Counted from the first letter of the stretch, positions 43,130 to 55,110 are shown. The stretch is DNA of 64,000 bases from Eurosta solidaginis (GCF_040869045.1 NC_090320.1:236872978-236936977); one strand, 5' to 3'. Notes: generated by a model from the letters alone, not told the origin. Numbers and translations are program-made.

Positions 43130-44745
43130 ATGTACTCGGATCAAATATTCTTGAGCTGTTTCATCCCCGCTGAACGGGTTGTGCACCGAGCGTGGAACCC
43201 GTCATGTAAAACCACACTACAATGAAAAGACTAATGTAATAGACCAATGCAAACATTTAAAGGACAATGCAAACGTTAAAAGGACAATAATTTGGTTTAG
43301 ATGCCCAGGTGATTCAAGTCCTCGTAAAGGCAAAGGCTAACATCACCGTCATCCATGAATTGCGATGAACGAGCCAAAGAAATAAACAGTCAAAATTATG
43401 ACATTTACTGTAGTGACCAAATAAGCGTTTCTGCGTCGGATTCGTGGTGGGAGAGAGACTTCGTCGACAAGTACTATCGTTCACGCACGTGGACGAACGT
43501 TTCGCCGCTATCCGCATAAAATCTAAATTTATTAATATTTCATTCGTGTGCACCCATGCACCGACGTGAGAAAAAGACGATGAGGAGAAGGACGCATTTT
43601 ATGAGTGCATGGGGTTAACGTCACGGGGGACAAAGAAGATGTTTTTGGCCCGAAAACGGTGACCTGGCAACCAATATCCAGAGAATGCTTAGATTATGGA
43701 GGAAACACATATCTGTGCTTCTAAATAGATTAAATTCCAGCATTAACACAAGCAACAACGTCAGCCTTGAAATCCAGAAACGAATCACTCTTACCAATAA
43801 TGTTACTTTGAAATTAGTACTGAGGCAAGTAAAAGTCTTCGGCGAACGAAAATCATGCTTTATAAGTCACTTATTATACACGTCATGATATATGTATGGC
43901 GCAAAATCCATTTGAAGTGTCCATTGTGGACAGAACCCACTGGGAAACAGGAAATCCTTATAATGACCCTTACTCAGAGCTCTGGTTCACGGAAGGATCG
44001 AAATTCGTTTACGGAAGAACAGGAGCTGGCCGGCATCTACGGGCCGAACTTCAAGAAATCTATACCAATGGGATGCTACCCCACAATATTTCAGGCAGAA
44101 ATCCATGCAATAGAAGTTTGCGGCAGAGAGTGCCTACGGAGAGACAGCCAGGCGGCCCTGCGTGCCTTGCAATCCTACTCAGTTACATCTAAGCTAGTGG
44201 ATGACTGCATTGAAATCCATAATGATAATCTAGCAACGAAAGTATCAGTCACACTCATTAATCTAAACATAGTGGACCTACGAACTCTCATTGGTTACTA
44301 TACGGCGCACTGTGGTCTACGATATCACCTAAGTAAGTTAAATCTATCCGATACTCATATTTGTCGTTTCTGTGAGCTGAAGGATGAAACGCCGGTTCAC
44401 ATTGTCACCGTCACTCTGGCAAGGCAGGTGGTTTGACTCTTAATCCCTATGTAATATGGAGTAAAAAGCCTGAAGAGGTGCTTAGAAACATCAAAAGCCC
44501 CCGCATACAAAATTAGGCTGAAAGGTCATGCACAATAATCTACACAAAGGTCGCAATGCTTCCAGACCTAATAATAATAATAATATCGGAACCCGCCTAC
44601 GGAGGGAGGCAGGACCATCTGCAAAACGATTTAAATGACCTTGGTTGTACCAATTGGTGCCAGTTAGACCAGCGAAGAAGCGACAGGCGTGACTTGTTAG
44701 CCGGCCGAAACCGTTTAGCGGTTAAATACCAATTAAGTAAAAAAT
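43130..44745 (+). mobile_element. RTE-like LINE relic interrupted by an I-clade-like LINE
   Basis: 43130-43230 is the 5' leader end ('aacgggttgtgcaccgagcg'). A degenerate endonuclease (about 43290-43660) follows, then 'INTSNNVSLEIQKRITL' and 'MLYKSLIIHVMIY', and after the insertion 43895-44584 the C-terminus 'LGCTNWCQLDQRRSDRRDLL' (to 44745). Most of RT is deleted, as in the copy at 19676. The deletion joint falls at nearly the same place ('INTSNN'). Confidence 0.72.
43895..44584 (+). mobile_element. I-clade-like LINE 3' end with (TAA)n tail
   Basis: RNase H remains are visible in several frames: 'LWFTEGSK', 'GAGIYGPNFKKSIPMG', 'IFQAEIHAIEVCGRE', 'DSQAALRALQSYSVTSKLV' and the C-terminal 'LTGHCGLR/ICRFCELKDETPVHIV'-like block. 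It ends with an AATAATAATAAT tail at 44570-44584, as seen in I-type elements. It is 5' truncated and lies within RTE-like sequence. Confidence 0.68.
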
Positions 44746-44962
44746 TAAGGTTGAATAGTGAGGGAGGACCTATTGCTAGTACGGGATTGCTCTCCTCTCT
44801 TTCTGTATAAAAAGATGTAACATATTACATATATTGGTATTAGGCGTTATATATCCATTTTAACGTATTCTAGCCACGTTCATTGCGGTATTAAGGAAAG
44901 CTTACGATTTTATTCTTTTGAAAGGTTTTCTTGGAGAGCTCTTGTTTGGGATCAATGCAAAA

Positions 44963-45674
44963 TTGTGGGGATATGTGGAATAATGGTATAAGTCGAGTTA
45001 CACCGTTTTTCCATACATCAACTAAATAAAAAGAGCACGATTACATACACATACCATATTAATCTTAGAAAATAATAGTGATATTTAACAAAGATATTAA
45101 CTTCATTTATGGAAAAACGGTATAACTCTCTAATAAAATTTTGCAGTAATGAAGCATCGAAATGGTATGAAAATATATTCAATGTCGTAGACCAGAAAGA
45201 ACTGTAAAATAAAAGAATTGAAATGGTTTCAAAAACGACTAAGCAGACAGAGAACCCCATTGTTAAAAATAGAAAAAGTTTAAAAATGATAAAAGTAGTA
45301 AAAAAGATTGCTAAAAATAACAAAAGGAAATAACAAATAGTTATAGGCACATCTAAATAATGGAATATAATGTATTTAACAATGGTTATTAATATATCTA
45401 CTATTTTGTTTAATAAAGTATTTCAATCAAAATATTTGATACTCGATCTATGGAATAAGGGTATAACTCAAAAATAAAAAAGAAATCATCCATTTTCTAA
45501 TAAAATTATGTATATATAAAATTTGTTACTTTTTCTTATCAAAGAATCATACTATCTAAAATCCTACCAAGTAGGATTATTATAAATTTATTTTTACCTG
45601 CATTGTTAAGTTTTTTTCACTTTTTTCAAAAAGTTGATTCTTGATTTATACCGTTATTCCACACATCCCCTCAA
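44963..45674. mobile_element. ~710-bp AT-rich MITE with long inverted ends
   Basis: GGGGATATGTGGAATAATGG at the left matches the complement of the right end with two or three mismatches, continuing into 'tataa'. The interior has further inverted copies of 'tggaaaaacggtataac'. No protein is encoded. The superfamily and target duplication are unclear. Confidence 0.65.
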
Positions 45675-45918
45675 TTATTAGGAAAAACTATTTCATTGTT
45701 CTCGGGGAGTAAAAGAAAACTTAGCTTCACTTGTATTTTTGCTTGTTTGTAACTCTCTAGAATAGGCGCGCAAAGGAGTGTTTGACCCATCCAGCATCAA
45801 TTATTGCAGTGGTTAAATAACTCGCTACAAAACGAGTTGTGCTTAATAGCGGAGGCACGAACCTCTGTGCTACGGGGCTATCAATATCATCGAGCGGCAC
45901 CATATTTGCGTGTTTTTA
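45675..45918. other. Unassigned spacer
   Basis: No gene or repeat recognised. Confidence 0.4.
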
Positions 45919-46396
45919 TTAAACGGTTTTATTTAGCCTGACTTGACAGGTCGGCCGGTCGTTGTGAAAGATTATTGTAATTAAAATTTAAGTAACTTCC
46001 CGATAAGCTACAAGCTTGAAACTTGGAATATAGTTCAGAACCCGATGACAATGCAATAACAAGAAAAATCTCCGATAGGTGGCGCATGGATCGAAATATT
46101 TCAAAAAATCGTATTTGTGGTCCGATTTGGCAACATAATACATACATACATGAGTAGAAAGCGACATATGAAAAAAAATCGTTGCTAGGTGGCGAAATTT
46201 CTAAAAATGTGAGGCGTAGCATAACCTGATTAAGGTTCAGTTGGTCTTACTTATAACTATTATTATTTAATTGTATGATCAACGCACTAGATTTCAGAGG
46301 AGTGTGATGACTAGTACCTAGGACCTACGTTATTATTTTATAGCTTTTAGTATTATTGTTATTTAATGTGAGTATTGTTTTCAATAAAACCGTTTA
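45919..46396. mobile_element. TTAAACGG element, short complete copy
   Basis: It begins TTAAACGGTTTTATTTAG and ends AATAAAACCGTTTAA. Inside are one full and one partial minisatellite unit (CCGATAGGTGGCGC at 46072-46085), the hairpin spacer in the opposite orientation to the 13390-15011 copy, and a single arm module. It lacks the second arm. Confidence 0.8.
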
Positions 46397-46767
46397 ACTT
46401 AAATTTTTTTTAAATATTTTATTAGTTTTTTAAACTATATTTATATTATTTATTACATGCCGCCCAGAAAATATTTTTAGTTTAGAGAGCGAAGCGAAGG
46501 TTCTCATACTCTCAAAGGAATATGCCGGGACTACTCAAACAATAGTTGCAAGTTTTATTGGGATAAAATAAAAATGATTGAAAAAATTTTCCCTCAAATT
46601 AATGAAAAATTTTATAAAAAAAAAATATATATTCTTACTCACTAAAAGAAATTCTCCTCGTTTCAAAGAAAGTTTGTTTTAGGAAATATTTTTCTCATTT
46701 GTTCGTGCTTTTTTTTTCAATTTAATTTCACATTTAAGATTTTAATAAAAATTAATATTGAAAGTAA
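46397..46767. other. AT-rich 5' flank of tRNA-Gly
   Basis: No gene or recognised repeat. It probably holds the upstream region of the tRNA gene. Confidence 0.45.
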
Positions 46768-46838
46768 GCATCGGTGGTTCAGTGGTAGAATGTTCGCCTG
46801 CCACGCGGGTGGCCCGGGTTCGATTCCCGGCCGATGCA
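46768..46838 (+). tRNA. tRNA-Gly (anticodon GCC)
   Basis: The 71-nt sequence folds as a standard cloverleaf: acceptor GCATCGG/CCGATGC with discriminator A, D arm GGTTCAGTGGTAGAAT (A box), anticodon loop centred on GCC in CGCCTGCCACGCGGG, and T arm CCCGGGTTCGATTCCCGG (B box). The 7-bp acceptor stem is perfect and a T run follows 16 nt downstream. It therefore looks functional, unlike the tRNA-like SINE heads elsewhere in the window. It supplies glycine for GGC/GGU codons. Confidence 0.96.
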
Positions 46839-46854
46839 TGCAATGGCAGCTACG

Positions 46855-46861
46855 TTTTTTT
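46855..46861 (+). terminator. Pol III terminator of tRNA-Gly
   Basis: A run of seven T residues begins 16 nt after the mature tRNA end, the usual pol III stop. Confidence 0.85.
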
Positions 46862-47255
46862 GGGATTTTTACTTTATACAGGATACTAAGTAATATGTTC
46901 TGGTTAATGCTATTTCTTCGATTTGATCTCTTTTTAGCTCGTATTGTCGAGTGTCGGAGTTCACCAGAGTCGAAATATTTACTACTTTTTTGACGCTTGG
47001 GTTTGGCCGACACAAAACCGACAGTTATTTAATTCTATTATTGAAGGGTCCAAGGAAACTTATATCACTTTGCACTTGGTCCTTGGTCTGCTTAATCGAA
47101 AATTCCGATAAAAATATCTTCTGAATTATCTTCTTCCATTCGCACAACATAGCCTAGCCAACGCAGCCGCTGGGTCTTGATTTGTAGAGCTCATACTGTC
47201 CATCATTGCATTTTCTGTGGTATTCGAAATTTTCTCTGAAACTCTCCCAAAGCCG

Positions 47256-48413
47256 AGTACGTGTAAACAAATGGTTCCAAATTAACGGAAGAGGTTGCGT
47301 CTGCTCTTTACTGTGTCGATCCAGAAATTAGTACATTCTACAGGCTGCTACACTGCACTGTCTTTCGAGCGAATATTCTAGCCTTAATGAAAGTCGTCGC
47401 GGTTCTGGAGGAAGCGGGCTTAAGCTGCAGTTGCGTCGATATATTGATAGTCAGGCGGCGATCAAAGCAATCATCTCACATAGTACTACATCAAAAAGTC
47501 TCCTGGAATTCAAAGAAGATGGTTAAGGGTTTTAGAATATACCCGCGGCAGGTATACCTGACGTAAGAGGCGACTACAAAACCAAATTGATTCAAGGGGT
47601 TGTGTAGCGCAACCCTTACAAGGGGTTGCCAGCGCAATATATAACTTATCCAACCAAATTGTCAACCTCACCTATCCGTGGCGAATCCTGTTTCTTTAAC
47701 GGCCAAGGCTCTGCCTATCCCAAGTTCCTCATGGATCTAGAGGTGTGAGGGCGATAAGGCCTAGAAGACTTCATGTGGTCATACCAAATCGTTCCCGATA
47801 TGGTCGAGTTAGTACCTTAGCGGTGCTTGTTACCGGAACGTACCAGATCTGCATCCGGCAAGGGGCCATCAGCATCGCTAATACTCCCTAAGGCCTTCGG
47901 GGTGTGTGCTTATGCTACAACAACAACAACAGAGACTGTGCTCAGGCCGGAGGCCATACATCCATACCGTGTTCCCGGCTATAAAGGGATAAAAGGTAAC
48001 GAAAAGGCCACTGAGTTGGCAAAGGATCTCAATTAATCTACTTAATAATCCCGGGAGACATATGATCCATTAAGCAGGAAAGGCGTGGGCAGAATATCAT
48101 CTTATAAGTTAGGCCTTCTCAGTAACAGCAGATTTAAAAAGAACTAGCTGCAGGAAGAACCATTTCAGCACGCTCTGAGTTCGTGTCGTGCCAAGTCAAA
48201 GCTCCAGCTGCTAGGGACGGCAAATTTGCCAGATTTCGGGGCAGCTATTAAGCAAGGGCCTAGAAAATTTTTAGCATTCGAGAAGAATATAGTTGTTCTT
48301 TAACTCAAGTCCTGTTACCTGATTGGGGGTTTTACGTTTGGACCCCACACGAATTCTGTTAATACATTCAGTCTATGTGAGGTGTTTATTAAATCTATCC
48401 ACTTAAATCTCAC
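47256..48413 (+). mobile_element. LOA-like LINE 3' copy with 12-bp target duplication
   Basis: It carries an RNase H segment ('gatagtcaggcggcgatcaa', then after the SINE 'ataaagggataaaaggtaac') and the C-terminal and 3' UTR region up to 'ttcagtctatgtgaggtg'. The flanking repeats CTCCCAAAGCCG identify a target-primed insertion into the RTE-like relic. Relative to the copy at 8592-13040 it lacks the TRIM-like element and has gained a SINE. Confidence 0.8.
47520..47931 (+). mobile_element. (CAA)n-tailed SINE-like element
   Basis: About 410 bp from 'ggttaagggttttagaatat' to ACAACAACAACAACAG interrupts LINE RNase H. The copy at 12375-12410 gives the uninterrupted sequence. There is no coding capacity. 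The CAA tail suggests mobilisation by a LINE with similar 3' repeats. Pol III boxes are not convincing. Confidence 0.65.
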
Positions 48414-49600
48414 CTCCCAAAGCCGTGTCACTTGATCTCCATGCTTTTCTTTGCCGAGAGAGAGCAGAACACTTCAGAACTCAGTCTCAAGTGGTATTTG
48501 TGGAGAAGATAATTATTCGCCGGGTTGGTAGGCTGTCATTGATGTTTACGCGTATTTTGAGGTTCCCTGAAAAACAAAATTTTTTCCTATTTCGAAATTA
48601 TGACTTCCAAGACCCGAATGAGCTTACTCTTTGCTTAATGACAGCAGGTACTTCGTGTTTTCCTTGTTCATCATGAAACCAGACGTTCCCGCTTCTTTTT
48701 TAAAGAAAACTGGCATTAAGGTGCGGATGTTTATGCCGATGATATCAATGTCTCGATAAACGCACGCTCTTATAAAATATTCTTCCAGAATACTTAAATT
48801 ACGCAGGTAGCATAATTTTTCCAGCCTCAAGTTAGATAGTGAGCAGGGCGGGGGTCTGAAACCTTATTCAGTTTCGAAGGGCCATGTGGGTAACAACAAT
48901 ACCAACAATTGCGGTCTCTGATCCATCATTTTCCCTGGGTGATACATCGCTGTCTCTATTTAAGACCTTAGCAAAATATTTCCTCCATAATCTCATTTCT
49001 CTCTAGGCATTGGTTGTCATCGTTTTCGTTCTAACAGTAGTTTGCCATGGGCTTAAACTTTGTCGCCGAATTTTTTGGTGAAATTTGCAGCAGTCTGTTG
49101 CGATTGCAGCCGTTTGACGTCTAGCTTTTAGTCGCGCAGAGCGCCTAATTGGCTGCGACGACATATTGATCGGAGTCTATGTCCTCGAGGTGTGCGCACA
49201 TCAAAAATAATGGAAGCGTGCAGTTGGTCTATTACAACGTGGTGGATTTGATTGCGTTTATTTCGATTGGGGGACAGCTAGGGTCTGACATCAGGCGAAG
49301 TCGATCAGCCTTATTAGGGAGCTTTTCCACTTTGTTGTTAAAGTCGCCTAGCACGGTTTTATTATCATGGGGCAGAGCTGATAGAATGCGTCTTTTACCT
49401 CATCACGTCTTTTAACTCATCATCTTACTCCTATATCGGCGCATGGCCGCAAATGTATGACTTATTAATAAATTTAGCCTTAATGCAGATAGCGGCGATA
49501 CTTGTGTTCACATGGGTGAACGATAGCACTTGCCACCAAAGTCTTTCTTCAGCCACGAATCCGAAATCCAGCTTTTTGCATGCCCACTACTCATAACCTT

Positions 49601-50169
49601 CAGAGAAAGGGCGTCAGCTTTGTGAAAATAATCAATTATTTTGAAAAAAAAAAAAAATCATATATTTCGCTACGAGTATGAGCTAAAGACAAATTGCAAA
49701 GATTTATGGATCTACATACGATCCAGGAAAACATGCTCGACCTTTCCAAACTCTATGTCCCTAGGACGCTGTAAATTTCAATGCAGACGTTTTCAATTTC
49801 AGTTTTGTATTTTCCACCTTCAATATCTTTAATTGCTCGATGTTTTTAAAATTTTGGAGCTTTGTCTCTTCCATTTTCCGTTATTGGTATTTCGGCTTTG
49901 GCGTTGGTCAAACGATGCTTTGATCCGTGAGTATTGGTGTATCGTGAGGTTAGGCAAACGACGGCATGTACTTACGCAAACTTAATCTCCATTGTACGTA
50001 AAAATTACCTTGATGGTATTTCCTCTTATTTTCTTAGGAAATGTAGTTTATCTCTCGCTCAGCCTTTATCATGTAAAATCAACATTTCGCCTCCTTCAGG
50101 GATCTTCATTCACAAGTGAAAGGCCTGTTCAATTACGCCTATTCACAACTCTGGGAACCAGATTTAAAT
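49601..50169. other. Unassigned, probably old LINE debris
   Basis: No domain can be named. Short frames are present but none is convincing. Confidence 0.4.
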
Positions 50170-50482
50170 GGGTTCACACCCCGGGCAAAGCAACATCAAA
50201 AAAATTTTAGAAATAAGATTTTTCAATTAGAAGAAAATTTTTCTAAGCAGGGTCGCCCCTCGGCAGTGTTTGGAAAGCGCTCGGGGAGAATTTCTGCCAT
50301 GAAAAGCTCTCAGTGAAGACTCATCTGCCTTGCAGATGTCGTTCGGGCTCGGTATAAAACATGTAGGTCCCGTCCGACCAATTTGTAGGGAAAATCAAGA
50401 GGAGCACGACGCAAATTTGAAGAGAAGCTCGGCCTTAGATTTCTTCGGAGGTTATCGCGCCTTACATTTATTTTTATTTTTA
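50170..50482 (+). mobile_element. SINE copy starting at the B box
   Basis: It begins at GGGTTCACACCCCGGGCAAA (B box) and continues through 'ggtcgcccctcggcagtgtt' to 'cgcgccttacatttattt'. It is very close to the 6889-7244 copy. The A-box half is missing. Confidence 0.8.
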
Positions 50483-50494
50483 AAAATTTAACAT

Positions 50495-50905
50495 AGGAGG
50501 TGGCAAGTCGGTACTTTTGGGGTCGGGGCGTTGTCAGCTTTTATAATTTGAACATTTTATTTGAATACACTATGCAACATATTTTGGTGCATTTGCTCCT
50601 TCTTTGAACCGACTTGCCAAGGGTTTCTTCCAGGATAGGAGGTGGCAAGTCGGTACTTTTGTAGTCGGGGCGTTGCCACCTTTCACAATTTGAACATATT
50701 ATTTGAATACACTATGCAACATATTTTCGCCGAAAATTGACTTTTCATCGACGAATTACCACGATCCTGCCAAGCTAGGATCTGGCAAGTCCATGGTTTG
50801 AGGTTGCCCCAAGTACCAGTAAATGAGTTATACTGGTCTCATTTGAATACAACATGCAACATGTTTTATGCAGTCGGCTCCCCTACTAGTACTTTTATTA
50901 TTAGA
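50495..50905. repeat. Three ~141-bp tandem units
   Basis: 'aggaggtggcaagtcggtac' starts at 50495 and 50637, and a diverged unit at 50777. Each unit ends near 'catttgaatacacatgcaac'-like sequence. Units contain GGCAAGTCGGT and, reversed, ACCGACTTGCC, so each can form a stem. No other copy is in the window. Confidence 0.82.
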
Positions 50906-51899
50906 AATGAATAAATAATGCACAATCGGAAACTGAGTGGAAAAAAGTGAAATTCCTCGGCCAAGTTATACATTGTGGACAAAGCAACGGTTCCAAAATG
51001 TTGGGCACATCACTGAAACAAGATTGGCTAAGACCCACTTCATGGTCCTTTCCAACACCTTTTCCCTATGCGAAAAAACAAAGACATGTACTCAGCTTTA
51101 CAATTGGTGGAACTCCAAATTTTTGCTTCAATGGAGTTGGTAAGAATATCTAGCAAATGTTAGAATGTCGGCTTGTTTTGCCTGTAATTTTGGCGAAAGC
51201 TAATTGAAAAAAAAATTAACTTGTTATTCAAAAGTGCTGAAAATAGTAATTTTTAGCTTACAGTGAATCATTTAGCACTGTCCCTTAATTGCCTCCGAAT
51301 CGCTTTCACATTTATATTCTCCTCGCGCTCAATCAATACCAACCTAATTGCAGTACTAAACATTATTTTAAACATTTTTTATTTCTATTTTCGTTGTATT
51401 TTAAGGAAATATATGCTTGGTTACAAAATTTACACAATTGTAAGTAAATTATTTGTTCACTGCCAATTCACAATAAAGCATCAACTGTTTCGAAGTGAAC
51501 TTTTGTTCGCCCGAAATTGCCGATATGCGGAAAAAGTTCACCCGAACAAAAGAAGTGAAGGCGAACAATCTTCCGCGATAGGGGTGATTATCTGATCTAG
51601 GGTGCCTCTTTGACTCTCTTTTCACCTTTGTTAATTCCGTGAATTATTTATTAGTGTGAAACTTAATTTTTAACCATTCGTGCTTAACAGTGCCACCTTT
51701 CGCATTAGCGTTACAACTTCTTGCCATTAAACTGGGGTAGTTTATACAGCTGTCATTCATTGGCAAGCATTTAACAAAGTTGTTATGTAGGTATATAAAT
51801 ACACCACATCATTGGTGCGGATACTGTTGCACATTTCACTCGCCAAATGCTGTAAATATAAATTCTTTATTATTTTATAAATTTTATAGCAAAAATAGC
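50906..51899. other. Unassigned sequence upstream of the gypsy fragment
   Basis: No supported gene. A small inverted repeat around 'gaacttttgttcgcc' lies at 51498-51565. Part of 51600-51899 could be an LTR of the adjacent gypsy fragment, but I see no matching second copy. Confidence 0.4.
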
Positions 51900-53139
51900 A
51901 TTTCCGTTAGATTTTTAACACATTGGTTATTAATTGGTATTTCTCTTTCGTATCGATCATTTCCGCTGGTGTAGCCGAAATATCTTCTTTGTAAATAGAT
52001 CGCAAACCAAGTAATATGACAGGTAACTCGTCATACCGATTATTTGTGTCCTCTCTAGCTATTATTGTAGTCTTTAATTGTCTATGAAACCTTTCAACCA
52101 TACCATTTCCTTGAGGGTGATATGCGGATGTTGTAATTTGGTGACTACCAAGTAATTTAGTTAACTCTGAAAACAATTTCGATGTAAATTGGCTTCCTTG
52201 ATCAATTGTTATCTTTAACGGAACTCCAAACCGAGAAATATATTCTCTAAAAAACTTATTTGTAATTGTAGATGCTGAAATATCTTTTAATGCATATGCC
52301 TCAGGCCAACGGGTAAATCTTTCAATAATCGTTAAAACATAGCGATGTCCTTTTGAAATAGGTAATGGTCCAACTATATCTAAATGAATGTGTTCAAATA
52401 TATTCTTTGGAATTTGAATTTTGACAATAGGGGATTTTGTATGACGATAAACTTTAGACTTTTGACAATTAAGGCACTCTTTTGACCAAATATTAATATC
52501 CTTATTCATATTAGGCCAATAATATTTTTTAACTATGAGCCGTCGTGTAGCTCTTGTACCCGGATGTGCTATTCCATGTAAAATATCAAATACTGTCTTT
52601 CGCAAATTACTCGGTACAAATTGTCTAGGAGTTTCTCCTGAAATTTTACACCAAATATTAAAATTTAAAATGGGAATACTAATTAGTTTTAAATTTAGAT
52701 ATTGAGAATCAGATACAAGTTGATTTAAGTCATCATCTTTTTGTTGTTCAGTTTGTAAAATTTTAAAATTCAGTTCTGTATTATATATTGCATTAACCTC
52801 AAAAGCTCTATATAGCGTATCTGCTACAACATTGGATTCTCCTTTAATGTATTGTATGTCATCAGTAAATTGTGCTATAAATTCCAAGTGTCTCGTTTGT
52901 CTAGGACTTCGTTCTGTTTTTGAATTTAAAGCAGTAGTCAAAGGTTTATAGTCCGTATAAACTGTAAATTGTCGTCCTTCCAAAAGATATCTAAAATGTT
53001 TTATATTTAAATAAATCGCCAATAATTCCCTATCAAAAGCACTATACTTAATTTCAGTTGGAGAAAGTATTTTAGAAAAAAATGCAATGGGATCAATTTT
53101 ATTATTGTAATTTTGTTGTATAACGCCCCTTGAAACCAC
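51900..53139 (-). pseudogene. Ty3/gypsy RNase H and integrase fragment
   Basis: A 410-codon open frame has RNase H motifs ('AFFSKILSPTEIKYSAFDRE', 'YTDYKPLT', 'VVADTLYRA' for the usual VADALSR). The integrase zinc-binding region ('HGIAHPGTRATRRLI', 'CLNCQKSK') and core follow, with D in 'HLDIVGPL', D in 'TIDQGSQF' and E in 'GMVERFHR', so the DDE triad is intact. The first codon is GTG inside RNase H, so RT is truncated, and the integrase ends soon after 'ATPAEM'. It is young-looking but incomplete, with no LTRs identified. Confidence 0.88.
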
Positions 53140-54229
53140 GTTTTAAACTTTAAACTATATTTTATTAATACGCCTAAATGTATGCGTCTATTTTATTTTT
53201 ATTTTTCACTATAATCCAAAATTTTTGAAAATTGAAAAATCAATATTGAAATTTAAAATATTGATAATACATTTAAAAATTACAAAGTTCAAAGTAACTA
53301 AAATACAAAGTTAAATAAAAATAAAAAGAACCCTACATCGATAACAAACCGATAAGTCTTCTATAAAATGCCGATAGCAAACTAATAGCACTGACAATGT
53401 TACAGATACAAAATGTGTGTATGGATTCAATAAGCTAGTTTGGTCTTCTTCCTTCTTTCAATTATTATGTCACCAATTTGTACCTTTCGCATGTCCGACG
53501 TTTTCACTGAATTTATTTCCATGAAATATCATTTAATTGGTTAATGGTTAAGAAAAATACGTTTATGTGCATCTGGATTTGTGACTAAAATATAAAATGT
53601 TTTTAAATAAATTAATTCACAGAGCGCAACACAAGGAATCCATAAGAAATCGGCTACTAAGTAATTAATATGCGTCGGAGGTTGGTGCGAAATACGAATA
53701 GTAAAATTAGCAAAATAAAAAATATTACCATGAAATGGTAATTAAAAATAACAAAAAAAGTAAAGAGAAAATTAAAATAGCCTTTACACATAATTTAGTT
53801 TATTTACAAGTCATAAAATGTGGAGGTATCGAGACATGTAAAATATAAAACAAGAAAAATACCGAAAAAAATAATAAATCGTGAAAAATTTAATTCCAGA
53901 AACATGACTGGGGTAACAATTTTTTGCATATAGTTTCGTAACATTGTGCCCCAATTGTGGGTACATCACCATAAGTATAGATGCTATCGTTATCAAATAT
54001 CTTTTAAACCCATAGTATCGTTGCAGTCAAAAGCCAAAGTAGTCAGCAAAAATTCTAGTTCATTGACTAGAATTTTGTGGCGTTATTCATACTAGTCAGT
54101 TTTTGAATAGTTCATTGACAAGAATTTTGTTTGTCGGACTCTATGAAATATTTTCTAGCGGCAACTTGCAATGCATACTTTAGTAAAGAAGGTTAGACTT
54201 CGTACAAATCAACGGGTAGCGAAGACGAT
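53140..54229. other. AT-rich unassigned sequence
   Basis: No gene is supported. 'ttcattgacaagaattttgt' and a near copy lie about 55 bp apart at 54058-54130. Confidence 0.45.
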
Positions 54230-54690
54230 GGAAAACGTTCTGCTTCCGTCATAAACCCAAGTCGTAGGTTAGCCAGCCATCAGCATGGCTTCTGTAAAAT
54301 GCATATCACTACCACAGCCCAACACGCCATTAATACCCTGATAAATTGCGGACTGTACCGCTCAAAACTCCAACATAGAACGGTGCTCGTGGTACTTGAC
54401 CTGTCGAAAACGTTTGACACAGTCAACCACCGCGCACTACTCCCAGACATAGAAGGTTCATCCCTTGTCTAAAAAGATGTACCAAAAATTATCTGAGTGG
54501 TTGGCAAGCGTCGTTTCAATTTCAGACCGAAACCTCCGAGCCTAGGAGAAATAAACAAGGGATGGCACAGGGTAGTGTCCTATCCCCGATTGTATTTAAT
54601 TTAAACATATCAAAGTATCCTTTACCACCAGAACGAGCCACCAACATATCCCTTGCCGACGACTGCACGATACGGATAATGAAAATTCAT
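54230..54690 (+). pseudogene. Jockey-like reverse transcriptase remnant
   Basis: Broken frames give 'HQHGFCKMHITTTAQHAIN', 'RTVLVVLDLSKTFDTVN' (RT motif with catalytic Asp), 'QGMAQGSVLSPIVFNL' in a shifted frame and 'SLADDCTI' for the YADD region. This arrangement is typical of Jockey-group LINEs. The thumb is missing where the TATCG-rich repeat begins. Confidence 0.7.
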
Positions 54691-54751
54691 AAAACAAATA
54701 TAAGAATAGCAAGAGCTGGCTTTAACTAAGATAACGCTATGACATAGTGTT

Positions 54752-55110
54752 CTGTTATCGATTTTCTGACAGGGTATTACCAATTGCAATCGAAAAGTCA
54801 TCGAATTGTTATCCACAACTTATTGATTTGTTGTTGGAGGGTAAGCATCTTGTTATGGTCGTGTTATCGATTTGTTATCAAATCCTGTCAATTTGTTATC
54901 GCATAAATATCAATAAGTTATCCACAAATTTACCGATTTGATATCGAAAAGAAATCGATTTGATATCGGATTGTCCCCAATTTATCATTAATTTGTTATC
55001 GGAGTATAACAAATTTGTTATTGATTTGATATCGCGGTGTTGTCTATTTATAATTGGTGAGTTATCGATTTTTTGTCAAAAAGTTATCGAATTCTTATCG
55101 TAAAATTATC
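54752..55110. repeat. Degenerate TTATCGATTTG-type repeat cluster
   Basis: A ~360-bp tract is built of diverged short units like GTTATCGATTTG and GATATCGATTTG. TATCG (complement CGATA) occurs about 11 times. TTATC, TTGTTATC and GATATC variants fill the gaps. No protein is encoded. Confidence 0.8.

Larger units (their letters stand above)
47101..49600 (-). mobile_element. RTE-like LINE relic (minus) split by a LOA-like LINE
   Basis: 47101-47255 is the 3'-side segment ('cgcacaacatagcctagcc', as at 26920) and 48414-49600 continues it on the other side. Near 49440-49570 lies a degenerate endonuclease matching the 20093-20956 ORF. The LOA-like insertion is flanked by CTCCCAAAGCCG at 47244-47255 and 48414-48425. 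Frames are fully broken. Confidence 0.7.

Noticed and set aside
44963..45674. 110-codon hydrophobic minus-strand frame (45018-45350) as a membrane protein
   Set aside because: It lies within a MITE-like element with inverted ends and is made of AT-rich low-complexity codons.
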